Below, piece after piece: positions 26,078 through 35,141 of a stretch of DNA of 64,000 nucleotides (positions are counted from its first letter, which is position 1; each line of letters starts with the position of its first letter). The stretch comes from UBA4416 sp035439445 (lineage in GTDB: Bacteria > Bacteroidota > Bacteroidia > B-17B0 > Aurantibacillaceae). The notes beneath the pieces are model-generated. The model saw only the letters and a list, made by a program, of their open reading frames with translations. It ran no database searches and was not told the DNA's origin. The stretch is from contig DAORKG010000007.1 of NCBI GenBank assembly GCA_035439445.1, positions 1 through 64,000 on the forward strand. Reading direction: 5' to 3'. Position numbers and translations under genes: made by a program.

Positions 26078-26860
26078 TTAAAAATTAACTAATAAAAATT
26101 TTATCAATACAAGTAGAGGCAAAATTTCTAAGGCACAAAGGTACAAAAAAATATATAAAATTCCTATGTTTTGTTCAGATACAGATATAATGAAGCCTCT
26201 AAACATTCTTAAAGCATAAAAACCGGCACAAATAATCAATGCAGGATATAAAAACCATTCTGTGGGATATTTGGTAAACTGAAGACATATTACAACCGGA
26301 AATAAAATAATGCCTATTGTTTGAGAAAACACAAAAACATTAAATAGGTATTCTTTCCCTAAATCACTATTAGATGAAATAAATGCTAAAACAGAATTTA
26401 CAGCAAATTTTACAATGTATATTAAAGAAATAACTCCTGTAAAAAATAAATACTGATTTAATTGGGTTTGTTCTTGTAATATTAAACCGAAATATTGATT
26501 AGTTATTTGAGCTAAAAATGCCATAACTAAAATAAAGGCTAAGCCTAATAATATTGACATCCTTTTAGTAAGTTTAAATTCTTCTCTAAATAATTGTTTT
26601 GATTCTTGTAAACTAAAAACGGAAGTGAAAATTCTAATTATTTTTTTGGGTTCGGAAATTCTAATCAGGACATAAATTGAAAAAACAGTAAATAACAAAA
26701 TACCCGGCCAATATGATGTGTTATAAGGATTAAAAATGGGAGTACTATGTGTTGCTTTTAAAGAATGCCCAGTAAATAAGGAAACAGTTTTGAAACCAGA
26801 CTTGTCCTTATAGCTAACAGAATCGTTTTTGGTATGTAAAATAGAGTCTTGTTTGCTCAC
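26078..26860 (-). CDS. DUF4271 domain-containing membrane protein
   Basis: 260 residues with a short polar N-terminus and about six membrane segments (first near residues 55-65, with VLIRISEPKK after it). Matches the DUF4271 family, a Bacteroidota inner-membrane family that sits next to hemD in many genomes. Function unknown. 14 bp before hemD. Confidence 0.85.
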   Translation of the reverse strand: MSKQDSILHTKNDSVSYKDKSGFKTVSLFTGHSLKATHSTPIFNPYNTSYWPGILLFTVFSIYVLIRISEPKKIIRIFTSVFSLQESKQLFREEFKLTKRMSILLGLAFILVMAFLAQITNQYFGLILQEQTQLNQYLFFTGVISLIYIVKFAVNSVLAFISSNSDLGKEYLFNVFVFSQTIGIILFPVVICLQFTKYPTEWFLYPALIICAGFYALRMFRGFIISVSEQNIGILYIFLYLCALEILPLLVLIKFLLVNF

Positions 26861-26914
26861 AAAATTTCTTTAAAGTTCAAAGATAAAGAAAATTGAATGG
26901 CTTTGTTTTAATAA

Positions 26915-27964
26915 TTATACACTACTTTTTAAGTATTTATTAATGAGTTGCGGAAGTGCATAATCAATCAACTTATCACGTTTAATTTTTAAAAGAGATT
27001 TAGAGGTTATAGGAGCTTTAATTTTTACTTCATAAAACACAGCATGTAAATGTTGATGAGATAGGATATGTTTTTTAACAGGAGTGATAGAAATCACTTC
27101 TATTTCTTTAACTAGTTTTTTAAGTTGTTTGTCTTTAAGAATAGTTGTAGCTTCTGTTGGAGTACCAGTTTCAATCAAAAAAAACTGATATAAATTTTGC
27201 CATATATCTTTTGCTGTTCGTTTTTGGATGTATACGCTATCTTTATAATTAAACACAAAATAATGAAGGTATCTGTTTTTTATTTTTATTTTCTTATCCT
27301 TTACAGGAAGGCTACTTACGGTGTTTTTTTCAAAAGCTAAACATTGGCTTTGAAGTGGACACTCCTCACACTTTGGGTTTTGGGGCTTGCACCATAACGC
27401 ACCAAATTCCATCATGGCACTATTGTGCAATCCTGCTTGTTTTTTATTTAATATTTCATCAGCCAATAACTGAAATTCTTTTTTACCCTGAGTTGAATTT
27501 ATAGCAGTATCAACATTAAATAATCGCGCTAAAACTCTGTACACATTACCGTCAACCACTGCATGAGGTAAATTATAAGCAAATGAAGAAACTGCAGCTG
27601 CTGTATAATCTCCTACACCTTTTAACTCTTTAATGGATTCGTATGTTTTTGGAAAAACGCCTTTATGATTTAATTTAATTGCTTTGGCAGCAGCATGTAA
27701 ATTTCTGGCTCTTGAATAATAACCTAGTCCCTGCCAAAGTCTCATTATTTTGTCTTCGGGAGCTTCAGCTAAATCAATTACGGTGGGAAAATTTTCAACA
27801 AACTTGATATAATAATTTAAACCCTGAACAACCTGAGTTTGTTGTAAGATAATTTCAGACAGCCAAATTTTATATGGATCTTTTGTATTTCTCCAAGGTA
27901 AGTCACGCTTGTTTTTTTTATACCAAGTAATTAAAATATCAGAAATTGGATGACTCTGAGGCAT
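26915..27964 (-). CDS. mutY: A/G-specific adenine DNA glycosylase
   Basis: 349 residues. Removes adenine opposite 8-oxoguanine in base-excision repair. Catalytic E37 (WLSEIILQQTQV) and D138 (AVVDGNVYRV) are at the same positions as in the E. coli enzyme. The helix-hairpin-helix loop is ELKGVGDYTAAA. Four cysteines C192, C199, C202 and C208 (Cx6Cx2Cx5C) bind the 4Fe-4S cluster. The C-terminal NUDIX-like domain recognises the oxidised base. Overlap-close (5 bp) to the acyl-CoA ligase upstream. Confidence 0.96.
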   Translation of the reverse strand: MPQSHPISDILITWYKKNKRDLPWRNTKDPYKIWLSEIILQQTQVVQGLNYYIKFVENFPTVIDLAEAPEDKIMRLWQGLGYYSRARNLHAAAKAIKLNHKGVFPKTYESIKELKGVGDYTAAAVSSFAYNLPHAVVDGNVYRVLARLFNVDTAINSTQGKKEFQLLADEILNKKQAGLHNSAMMEFGALWCKPQNPKCEECPLQSQCLAFEKNTVSSLPVKDKKIKIKNRYLHYFVFNYKDSVYIQKRTAKDIWQNLYQFFLIETGTPTEATTILKDKQLKKLVKEIEVISITPVKKHILSHQHLHAVFYEVKIKAPITSKSLLKIKRDKLIDYALPQLINKYLKSSV

Positions 27965-27969
27965 TGTTA

Positions 27970-29745
27970 TTAATCCTCTACAGCAAAAATTTTATTAATT
28001 GCCTCTATATTTTTCTCTTTAATTACTTTTCTTTTTAGGCTCATTTTTGGAGTTAATTCGCCACCTTCAATGCTCCATTCCTTGTTCAGTATAGCTACTC
28101 GCTTTAATTGCTCGTAAGGAGCCAATGTTTTATTCATTATTTTAATATGCTCATTAATTAATTTTTTTAATTCTTCATGAGCACTCATCTCTTGATTATT
28201 TGTCCAGGTAATGTTATGATCTTTACAATATTCTTTAAAATTGGCAAATGATGGTACAATTAATGCCGATGCAAATTTTTGATTTTCGCCAACTACCATA
28301 CTTTGTTCTACAAAACGACATTCTTTAATTTTATTTTCAATCATTAAAGGAGCGATGTATTTACCGGCACTTGTTTTAAAAATCTCTTTTTTTCTGTCAG
28401 TAATTTTCAGAAAACGTCCATCTACAAATGTACCTACATCACCAGTGTGAAACCATCCTTCGTTATCAATTACCTCTGCTGTTGCCTCAGGATTTTTGTA
28501 ATAACCTAGCATTAAATTCGGACCTTTCACTAAGATTTCACCATCTTCTTCTGCTATTTTTACATCAACCCCACTTATAACAGGACCACATGTTCCAATC
28601 CTAATATTATCTTCTCCGTATCTATTTACGCTAACAACTACACATGTTTCAGTTAATCCATAACCCTGCAAGCAAACAATGTTAGCACATAAAAAAATTC
28701 GTTCCAGTTTTGGATTTAAGGCCGCTCCACCTGATGCAATACAAACTAAGTTCCCGCCAACTGCTTCACGCCATTTACTAAAAACTAATTTATCAGCAAT
28801 TTTATGCTGTAGTTTATACCACAGTCCATTTTTATTATTTAGTTCATAAGAGTTTGCAATACGCATACTCCAGTCAAATATTTTTCGTTTTGTACCTGTT
28901 AGCTTTTCTCCGGTTGCAGTAATTTTTTCATAAACGCGCTCAATTAATCGAGGGACTGATACAAATATTTGAGGTTTAATTTCTTTTAAATTATCTCCAA
29001 TTGTTTCCAGCCCTTCTGCATAATAAATAGAAATTCCTTTAAATAAATACAAGGTACTTACCATACGTTCATAAACGTGATTCAGTGGAAGAAAACTTAA
29101 AGCTTTCCAGGTGCTTTGAAAAGGGGCAAACCCCTGACAGGCTAAAACATTTGAAACTAAATTATGATGCGTAATCATTACACCTTTTGGTGTACCTGTT
29201 GTTCCGGATGTATATAAAATAGTTAAAAGGTTATTAGGTAAAATAGATTTTTTGATTGCATCTAATTTTTCAGGATTTGAATTTTTTTTACCTAATTCGA
29301 TAAAATCAGAAAAAGGCATAATACCCTCAATAGGATTAAAACTAATAATATGTTTTACGTTTGGTATTTGTTTCTCAATAGCTACTAATTTGGCATATAT
29401 AGATTTATCGGATATGAAGATGGCTTTTACCTCTCCATGATTTAATATAAACTCTAAATCAGTGTTGCTTATTGTTGGAAATATTGGAACAGTTACAATG
29501 TTAGCTTGTTGGCAACCGTAATCACAAAAATTCCATTCAGGACGGTTGTTGGAGATTATTGCCACTTTGTCTTTTTCTGTTAAACCAAGGGCTAGTAAAC
29601 TATTACTTACATGATTAACTGTATTTATGAGTTCTTCACTGCTGTATTTTTTCCACTGTTTATTTTCTTTACCTGATAAAACATCATCTTTAATGTATTG
29701 TGTTTTATAAAGTTCTAAAATATCAAATACACGCGTTATCTCCAT
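27970..29745 (-). CDS. Long-chain acyl-CoA ligase (AMP-forming)
   Basis: 591 residues. Activates long-chain fatty acids to acyl-CoA through acyl-AMP. Family motifs in order: the P-loop-like LYTSGTTGTPKGVMITH at residues 178-194, a FLPLNHVYERM segment, a GYGLTETCVVVS adenylate motif near 360, and a GWFHTGDVG motif near 437, then the C-terminal DRKKEIFKTSAGKYIAP hinge lysine region. Cytoplasmic or membrane-associated. 5 bp upstream of mutY. Confidence 0.93.
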   Translation of the reverse strand: MEITRVFDILELYKTQYIKDDVLSGKENKQWKKYSSEELINTVNHVSNSLLALGLTEKDKVAIISNNRPEWNFCDYGCQQANIVTVPIFPTISNTDLEFILNHGEVKAIFISDKSIYAKLVAIEKQIPNVKHIISFNPIEGIMPFSDFIELGKKNSNPEKLDAIKKSILPNNLLTILYTSGTTGTPKGVMITHHNLVSNVLACQGFAPFQSTWKALSFLPLNHVYERMVSTLYLFKGISIYYAEGLETIGDNLKEIKPQIFVSVPRLIERVYEKITATGEKLTGTKRKIFDWSMRIANSYELNNKNGLWYKLQHKIADKLVFSKWREAVGGNLVCIASGGAALNPKLERIFLCANIVCLQGYGLTETCVVVSVNRYGEDNIRIGTCGPVISGVDVKIAEEDGEILVKGPNLMLGYYKNPEATAEVIDNEGWFHTGDVGTFVDGRFLKITDRKKEIFKTSAGKYIAPLMIENKIKECRFVEQSMVVGENQKFASALIVPSFANFKEYCKDHNITWTNNQEMSAHEELKKLINEHIKIMNKTLAPYEQLKRVAILNKEWSIEGGELTPKMSLKRKVIKEKNIEAINKIFAVED

Positions 29746-29818
29746 ACTGATAAGATTTTCTGAAATTAATTATTATCAAAGATTAATAAAAATGTACAAT
29801 AATACAAGTTTGATTTAT

Positions 29819-30295
29819 TTAAAATGAAAGCAGATTGATGATTTGAGTTAAATACAATTCATCTGTTTTGTCAAACGAAGATAAAACATCGCTATCAATA
29901 TCCAGCACACCTACAATCTCTTTATTAAAATTATAAATTGGCAATACAATCTCTGACTTTGATAATGAACTACACGCAATATGTCCCGGGAACTCATCCA
30001 CATCATCTACAATTATAACTCGATTCTCTTGCCATGATGTGCCACAAACTCCTTTGCCTAAATTTATTCTTGTACAAGCTATAGGCCCTTGAAAAGGTCC
30101 AAGCACTAATTGATTATTTTTTATTAAATAGAAACCTACCCAAAAAAAATTTAAACCATATTTCAATGCAGCGCAAACATTTGCCATATTAGCTGTTAAA
30201 TCAGATTCTCCGTCAACTAACGATTTTATTTGTGGAATGATAGATTGATATAGTTCTTCTTTTGTATTCCCTATTGCCTGTATATCTTCTGCCAT
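29819..30295 (-). CDS. Free methionine-(R)-sulfoxide reductase (GAF domain)
   Basis: 158 residues, one GAF domain. The motif PFQGPIACTRINLGKGVCG followed by HIACSSLSKSEIVLPI marks the fRMsr family, with C74, C84 and C108 in the positions of the three redox cysteines of that enzyme. It reduces free methionine-R-sulfoxide; antioxidant role. Upstream of the acyl-CoA ligase by about 70 bp; divergent from the phosphatase genes. Confidence 0.9.
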   Translation of the reverse strand: MAEDIQAIGNTKEELYQSIIPQIKSLVDGESDLTANMANVCAALKYGLNFFWVGFYLIKNNQLVLGPFQGPIACTRINLGKGVCGTSWQENRVIIVDDVDEFPGHIACSSLSKSEIVLPIYNFNKEIVGVLDIDSDVLSSFDKTDELYLTQIINLLSF

Positions 30296-30379
30296 GAATT
30301 GAATTAGTATTTTGTGATTAATGAAATTTGATTATTTTTATATACAAATATAAAAGTAAATTGTTTGATTACTTTTTAA

Positions 30380-31384
30380 ATGTATTACCAGATGAAGAGC
30401 TTGCTTCTCTTAAATATTAATGTTACTTATGAGTTGGGACCTACTCAACTGATATTATTTTTGGCAGTTATTGCATTTGTAGTATTTAAGCTGCGTGACA
30501 GAAGATTAAAGAAATCAAAAGACGAACTGGAGAGAATAGTTGAAGAAAGAACAGCTGCCTTAAAACATAAAGAACAAGAAATTATAGATAGTATTAAATA
30601 CGCTTTAAGGATTCAGTTATCAATTATTCCAACTCAACAACGTGTAAAATCTTTATTACCTAAAAGTATGGTTTATTATAAGCCAAAAGACATTGTAAGT
30701 GGAGATTTTTATTGGATAGAAAATATTGAAGACGAGGTTTTATTTTCTGCAGTTGATTGTACTGGACATGGAGTTCCTGGAGCTATGATGAGTGTGATAG
30801 GATTAAAATCATTAACTCAAGCAGTTCAGGATAAACAACTTTCTAAACCTTCTGAAATTCTTCAATTTCTCGACATTGCAGTGAACGACACCTTGCGTCA
30901 GTCATACGACCCGGGTGCAGTTAAAGACGGAATGGATTTAGCTTTGTGTAATATCAATTATAAAACTTTGACACTTCAGTATGCTGGAGCATTTAATCCA
31001 TTAGTTCTGGTAAGAAAAAATATTGCTTCTACCTATAAGGTTACAAGTGATAGAGAAACATTTTATGGAAATGATGTATTAGAAATTAAATCAGATAAAT
31101 GTCCTATTGGCAGCAATCATGATGGCATTGCAGATACATTTACAAATCATACCATACAATTACAAAAAGACGATTGTATATTTATTTATACTGATGGGTA
31201 TGCAGATCAGTTTGGTGGCCCAAAAGGCAAAAAATTTAAATACAATCAATTAAAAGATGTATTGATAGCTAATGCTCATCTACCAATGGATGAGCAATAT
31301 AATGCACTTGATAAAAGCTTTAATGCTTGGAAAGGTAAGCAAGAGCAAGTGGATGATGTTTTAGTGATTGGAGTGAAGATCTGA
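30380..31384 (+). CDS. SpoIIE-family protein phosphatase, membrane-anchored
   Basis: 334 residues. One N-terminal membrane helix (about residues 20-37), a short coiled coil, then a PP2C-like SpoIIE domain: GDFYWIE at about 113-119, DCTGHGVPGAMMS near 126-138, and the C-terminal ACID-type metal sites (YTDGYADQFGGP near 272, QVDDVLVIG at the end). A second in-frame ATG at 30392 could also start it. The stop overlaps the next gene's start by 1 nt, so the two are translationally coupled. Probably a serine phosphatase in a partner-switching signal pathway; partner genes not seen here. Confidence 0.88.
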   Translation: MYYQMKSLLLLNINVTYELGPTQLILFLAVIAFVVFKLRDRRLKKSKDELERIVEERTAALKHKEQEIIDSIKYALRIQLSIIPTQQRVKSLLPKSMVYYKPKDIVSGDFYWIENIEDEVLFSAVDCTGHGVPGAMMSVIGLKSLTQAVQDKQLSKPSEILQFLDIAVNDTLRQSYDPGAVKDGMDLALCNINYKTLTLQYAGAFNPLVLVRKNIASTYKVTSDRETFYGNDVLEIKSDKCPIGSNHDGIADTFTNHTIQLQKDDCIFIYTDGYADQFGGPKGKKFKYNQLKDVLIANAHLPMDEQYNALDKSFNAWKGKQEQVDDVLVIGVKI

Positions 31385-33702
31385 TGTTAAAGAAGTGCTA
31401 TTTCATAATTTTCATTTGCCTCCTTCAAATTAGGATTTCCGGTCAGTCAAATACAAATGATTCACTAAAGGTTGTATTAAATGCCGCCACTAATGATACA
31501 GTTCGTTGTAACATTTTGTTACAATTAATTGCGAATGAATATGATGATAGTGTTTGGCCATCCTACAACAGCCAATTAAAGCAAATTTCTGAAAAGAACC
31601 TCAAATCAAAACCTTCAAAATCACTAGAGTTATTATTTCAGAAATATTTGGCAGAAGCAATTAACAATGAGGGTTATTTAGCAAGTCAAAGAGGAAATGC
31701 TGAACAAGCTTTAATAAAATACTATGCGTGTCTTTCTATCCAAGAAAAGATTAATGACCAAAACGGAATTGCAACTTCATTGAATAATATTGCTTATGTT
31801 TTCCAATTTCAGGGAAATGTTGTCAATGCTCTGAAGTTTTATTCCCAAAGTTTAAAAATACACGAAAATCTTAAGGATAAAATAGGTATTGGAAGAACAT
31901 TAAATAATATTGGAATTATCTATGACGACCAAGGCAATATACCAAAAGCACTTGAATATTATCATAAAAGTTTGCGTATTAGAGAAGAAATAAACGAAAA
32001 AGAAGGTATTGCAGCTTGCTTAAACAATATTGGCACTATTTATCATCATCAAGGAAGTTTAGATAAGGCATTAGAATACTATTATAAAAGCATAAAATTT
32101 CAAAAAGAAATAGATGACAATATTGGTGTTGCAATTTCTTTAGGAAATATTGGTTCTATTTACATTTCAAAAATGAATGGAATTTCTTATCAAAATTTAT
32201 ATCAAGTAGATACATTATTCACTAAAGCTTTAAAATTATACAATCAAAGCTTAGTGATTCAAAAAGAAAGTAATAATAAAAAAGGAGTTGCAGATACATA
32301 TAGCGGAATGGCTTCAGCATATAAAGCTAGAAGTGCTATTAGTAATAATAAAAAACGCAGTGTAGTAAATGATTCGTTATTAGTTCATGCGTTATACTAC
32401 TATAATTTAAGTTTGAAAATTAGAGAAGAGATTCAGGATAAAACTGGAATTGCAAATTCATTAAACAGCATTGCAAAACTAGAAGTTGATTTAAATCAGG
32501 TAGACCTTGCTAAAGAAAATGCAGAGAAAAGTTTAAAACTTTCAAGAGAGCTTGGTTACCCTGAAAATATAAAAAACTCTAGCGAAATTTTAAGTGTCAT
32601 TTACGCGTTAAAAAAGGATTATAAAAAAGCATTCGAAATGCAGGTATTATTTAAGCAAATGTCGGATAGCATTTTTAATGAGTCAAGTCGAAAAGCCTCC
32701 ATTTCGAAAAGCTATCAATATGCATATGAAAAGAAGGCCTCACAGGATAGTATTAAGATTAGCGAAGAAAAGAAAGTGATTACAGTGCAGTTAAAACAAG
32801 AAAAAATGCAACGATTTGCCTTATATGGTGGCATTTTTTTAGTAGGATTGTTTGGAGTATTTATGTTTAATCGTTTCAAGGTCACTAAAAAACAAAATGA
32901 TTTAATTCAAATTCAAAAGGCCGAATTACAGCATCAAAAAGAATTGGTAGAAGAACATCAAAAAGAAACTTTAGACTCTATTCATTATGCTAAACGTATT
33001 CAAACGGCTTTAATTGCTAATTCTGATTTTATTACACAACATATTCCTAATAATTTTATCTACTTTAACCCAAAAGATATAGTTAGCGGCGATTTTTATT
33101 GGGCTACTAAACATAATAACAAGTTTTATCTGGCAGTTTGCGATAGCACCGGTCATGGTGTTCCTGGAGCATTTATGAGTTTATTAAACATGGGATTTCT
33201 GAGCGAAGCCATCAAGGAAAAAGGAATTGAGAAACCTAATGAAGTGTTTAATTATGTGAGAGAGAGATTAATTTCTACAATTAGTGACGACGGACAAAAA
33301 GATGGAATGGATGGAATTTTGATTTGTATTACTGAAAATAGTTCTTTAGTAGAGTATGCAGCTGCCAATAATGAACCAATATTAGTTCGGGATAATTTAT
33401 TTACCGAATTATCTAAAGATAAAATGCCTGTTGGTAAAGGAGAAAAAACAGATAAATTTTCTTTGCATACAGTTGATTTAAAACAAGGGGATACACTTTA
33501 TTTATATACAGATGGTTTTGCCGACCAATTTGGTGGACCGAAAGGTAAAAAATTTAAATACAAACAATTAAATGAATTGTTACTGTCAGTCAATAACCTA
33601 TCACTTCAGTTACAAAAAGAAACATTAGAAACATCATTTAAAAACTGGAAGGGAAGTTTGGAACAGGTGGATGATGTTTTAATTATAGGAATACAAATTT
33701 AA
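31384..33702 (+). CDS. TPR-repeat sensor SpoIIE-family phosphatase
   Basis: 772 residues. A signal peptide (residues 1-20), then about seven tetratricopeptide repeats between residues 90 and 430 (repeated LNNIG.IY...G...KALEYY pattern), a membrane helix near 479-497, a coiled coil, and a SpoIIE phosphatase domain (GDFYWAT near 573, CDSTGHGVPGAFMS near 585-598, TDGFADQFGGP near 714). This is a periplasmic-sensor, cytoplasmic-output arrangement. It shares its catalytic half closely with the gene before it, which indicates duplication. Confidence 0.9.
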   Translation: MLKKCYFIIFICLLQIRISGQSNTNDSLKVVLNAATNDTVRCNILLQLIANEYDDSVWPSYNSQLKQISEKNLKSKPSKSLELLFQKYLAEAINNEGYLASQRGNAEQALIKYYACLSIQEKINDQNGIATSLNNIAYVFQFQGNVVNALKFYSQSLKIHENLKDKIGIGRTLNNIGIIYDDQGNIPKALEYYHKSLRIREEINEKEGIAACLNNIGTIYHHQGSLDKALEYYYKSIKFQKEIDDNIGVAISLGNIGSIYISKMNGISYQNLYQVDTLFTKALKLYNQSLVIQKESNNKKGVADTYSGMASAYKARSAISNNKKRSVVNDSLLVHALYYYNLSLKIREEIQDKTGIANSLNSIAKLEVDLNQVDLAKENAEKSLKLSRELGYPENIKNSSEILSVIYALKKDYKKAFEMQVLFKQMSDSIFNESSRKASISKSYQYAYEKKASQDSIKISEEKKVITVQLKQEKMQRFALYGGIFLVGLFGVFMFNRFKVTKKQNDLIQIQKAELQHQKELVEEHQKETLDSIHYAKRIQTALIANSDFITQHIPNNFIYFNPKDIVSGDFYWATKHNNKFYLAVCDSTGHGVPGAFMSLLNMGFLSEAIKEKGIEKPNEVFNYVRERLISTISDDGQKDGMDGILICITENSSLVEYAAANNEPILVRDNLFTELSKDKMPVGKGEKTDKFSLHTVDLKQGDTLYLYTDGFADQFGGPKGKKFKYKQLNELLLSVNNLSLQLQKETLETSFKNWKGSLEQVDDVLIIGIQI

Positions 33703-33703
33703 A

Positions 33704-34246
33704 ATGCTCCAAAAGTACTTTATAGCAATTATTCCTCCCGAGCCGCTTTTGGGTCAGATTCAGGAAATTAAAAAAAGCATTTTCCTAAATTATGGCACTA
33801 AAGGCGCATTACGTTCACCGGCGCACATTACATTACATATGCCTTTTAGTTGGGAAGAAAAAAAGGAAGACAGATTAGTAAGTGCTCTTCAAAACTATTC
33901 GTTTAATACTGAGTTTCAAATTAGTTTATCTAATTTCTCTTGTTTTGAACCCAGAGTTATTTTTATTGATGTTCCTGAAAATAAGACATTACTCCAACTT
34001 CAAAGCGATTTGGTACAATATGTAAAAAAACATCTTCAACTGTTCAATCAATCTGATGATATGCGTGGGTTTCATCCACATGTTACCATTGCATTTCGAG
34101 ATTTAAAGAAACCTATATTTTATAAAATTTGGGAAGATTATATTAATAAGTCGTATAGTGCTAGTTTTAATTGCTATCAAATTTGTCTCTTAAAACATAT
34201 TGATGATAAATGGGAGACATATCAAACCTTTGAATTTATCAAATAA
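33704..34246 (+). CDS. 2'-5' RNA ligase family protein (2H phosphoesterase)
   Basis: 180 residues with the two HxT motifs that define the 2H superfamily: H41-x-T43 in HITLHMPF and H126-x-T128 in HPHVTIAF. Members ligate or hydrolyse 2'-5' or cyclic phosphodiester bonds of RNA or nucleotides. It begins 1 nt after the phosphatase stop and so is in the same operon. Its physiological substrate is not deducible. Confidence 0.88.
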   Translation: MLQKYFIAIIPPEPLLGQIQEIKKSIFLNYGTKGALRSPAHITLHMPFSWEEKKEDRLVSALQNYSFNTEFQISLSNFSCFEPRVIFIDVPENKTLLQLQSDLVQYVKKHLQLFNQSDDMRGFHPHVTIAFRDLKKPIFYKIWEDYINKSYSASFNCYQICLLKHIDDKWETYQTFEFIK

Positions 34247-34278
34247 AAAAGCCTAAGTATATTTACTTAGGCTTTTCT
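34246..34278. terminator. Intrinsic terminator after the phosphatase operon
   Basis: AAGCCTAAGTA-tatt-TACTTAGGCTT with T-rich flank; symmetric and also fits the convergent clpP gene. Confidence 0.85.
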
Positions 34279-34293
34279 TATAAATCTGATAGA

Positions 34294-34974
34294 TTATTTT
34301 TTTATTAATACTTCATCAATCATACCATATTCTTTTGCTTCTTGTGCAATCATCCAGTAATCACGATCACTGTCAGCCCAAACTTTCTCGTAAGTTTGAC
34401 CACTGTGTAGTGCAATGATTTCGTATAATTCTTTCTTTAACTTTTGAATTTCACGAGCAGTAATTTCGATGTCAGAAGCTTGTCCTTCTGCACCTCCTAA
34501 TGGTTGGTGAATCATAATACGCGCATGTTTTAAAGCTGTACGTTTTCCTTTAGCACCTGCACATTGTAATACAGCTCCCATACTAGCTGCCATACCCGTA
34601 CAAATAGTAGCTACATCTGGTTTAATAATTTGCATAGTGTCATAAATACCTAAACCGGCATAAACAGATCCACCTGGTGAGTTTAAGTAAATTTGAATGT
34701 CTTTCTTAGAATCAACAGACTCTAAAAATAATAATTGAGCTTGAACGATATTAGCAACTTGGTCGTTGATACCAGTTCCTAAAAAGATAATACGATCCAT
34801 CATCAAACGAGAGAAAACGTCTAATACCGAAACGTTTAATTGTCTTTCTTCAATAATATTTGGAGTTAAGTTTCTAATTCCAGGAGTGATTGCAGAAACA
34901 TAACTATCGTAAGTTAAACTGCTGATGCCAACATGTTTTGTGGCGTATTTTTTAAATTCATTTTGGTCAAACAT
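34294..34974 (-). CDS. clpP: ATP-dependent Clp protease proteolytic subunit
   Basis: 226 residues from the ATG at 34974; the frame is open upstream to 35040, but a perfect promoter lies inside that stretch. Catalytic triad S131 (GMAASMGA), H156 (RIMIHQPLG) and D205 (DRDYW). The barrel-shaped serine protease works with ClpX/ClpC-type ATPases in cytoplasmic protein quality control. Neither clpX nor tig is adjacent in this window, unlike in many bacteria. Confidence 0.95.
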   Translation of the reverse strand: MFDQNEFKKYATKHVGISSLTYDSYVSAITPGIRNLTPNIIEERQLNVSVLDVFSRLMMDRIIFLGTGINDQVANIVQAQLLFLESVDSKKDIQIYLNSPGGSVYAGLGIYDTMQIIKPDVATICTGMAASMGAVLQCAGAKGKRTALKHARIMIHQPLGGAEGQASDIEITAREIQKLKKELYEIIALHSGQTYEKVWADSDRDYWMIAQEAKEYGMIDEVLIKK

Positions 34975-34998
34975 AATCTGAGGTTTTAAGTTGTTAAA

Positions 34999-35030
34999 CA
35001 AATATACTTGTTGCAATGTGTAAAGCCAAA
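34999..35030 (-). promoter_or_regulatory. Promoter of clpP
   Basis: On the minus strand: -33 TTTG at 35030-35027, 20-bp spacer, -7 TATATTTG at 35006-34999, 24 bp before the start codon. It falls inside the longer open frame, which fixes the start at 34974. Confidence 0.7.
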
Positions 35031-35141
35031 TGAATGCCAAAAAGTTTTTAACGTCATTTCGTCAGTAAAGAGACTTATCAAAATTGTAAAAAATGTTACA
35101 TATTATATATATGTATAACCATTTCCAAAAAATCACTTTCT

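Noticed and set aside
34975..35040. An N-terminal extension of ClpP to 248 residues.
   Set aside because: A perfect -33/-7 promoter lies inside it and the extra residues do not match the family.
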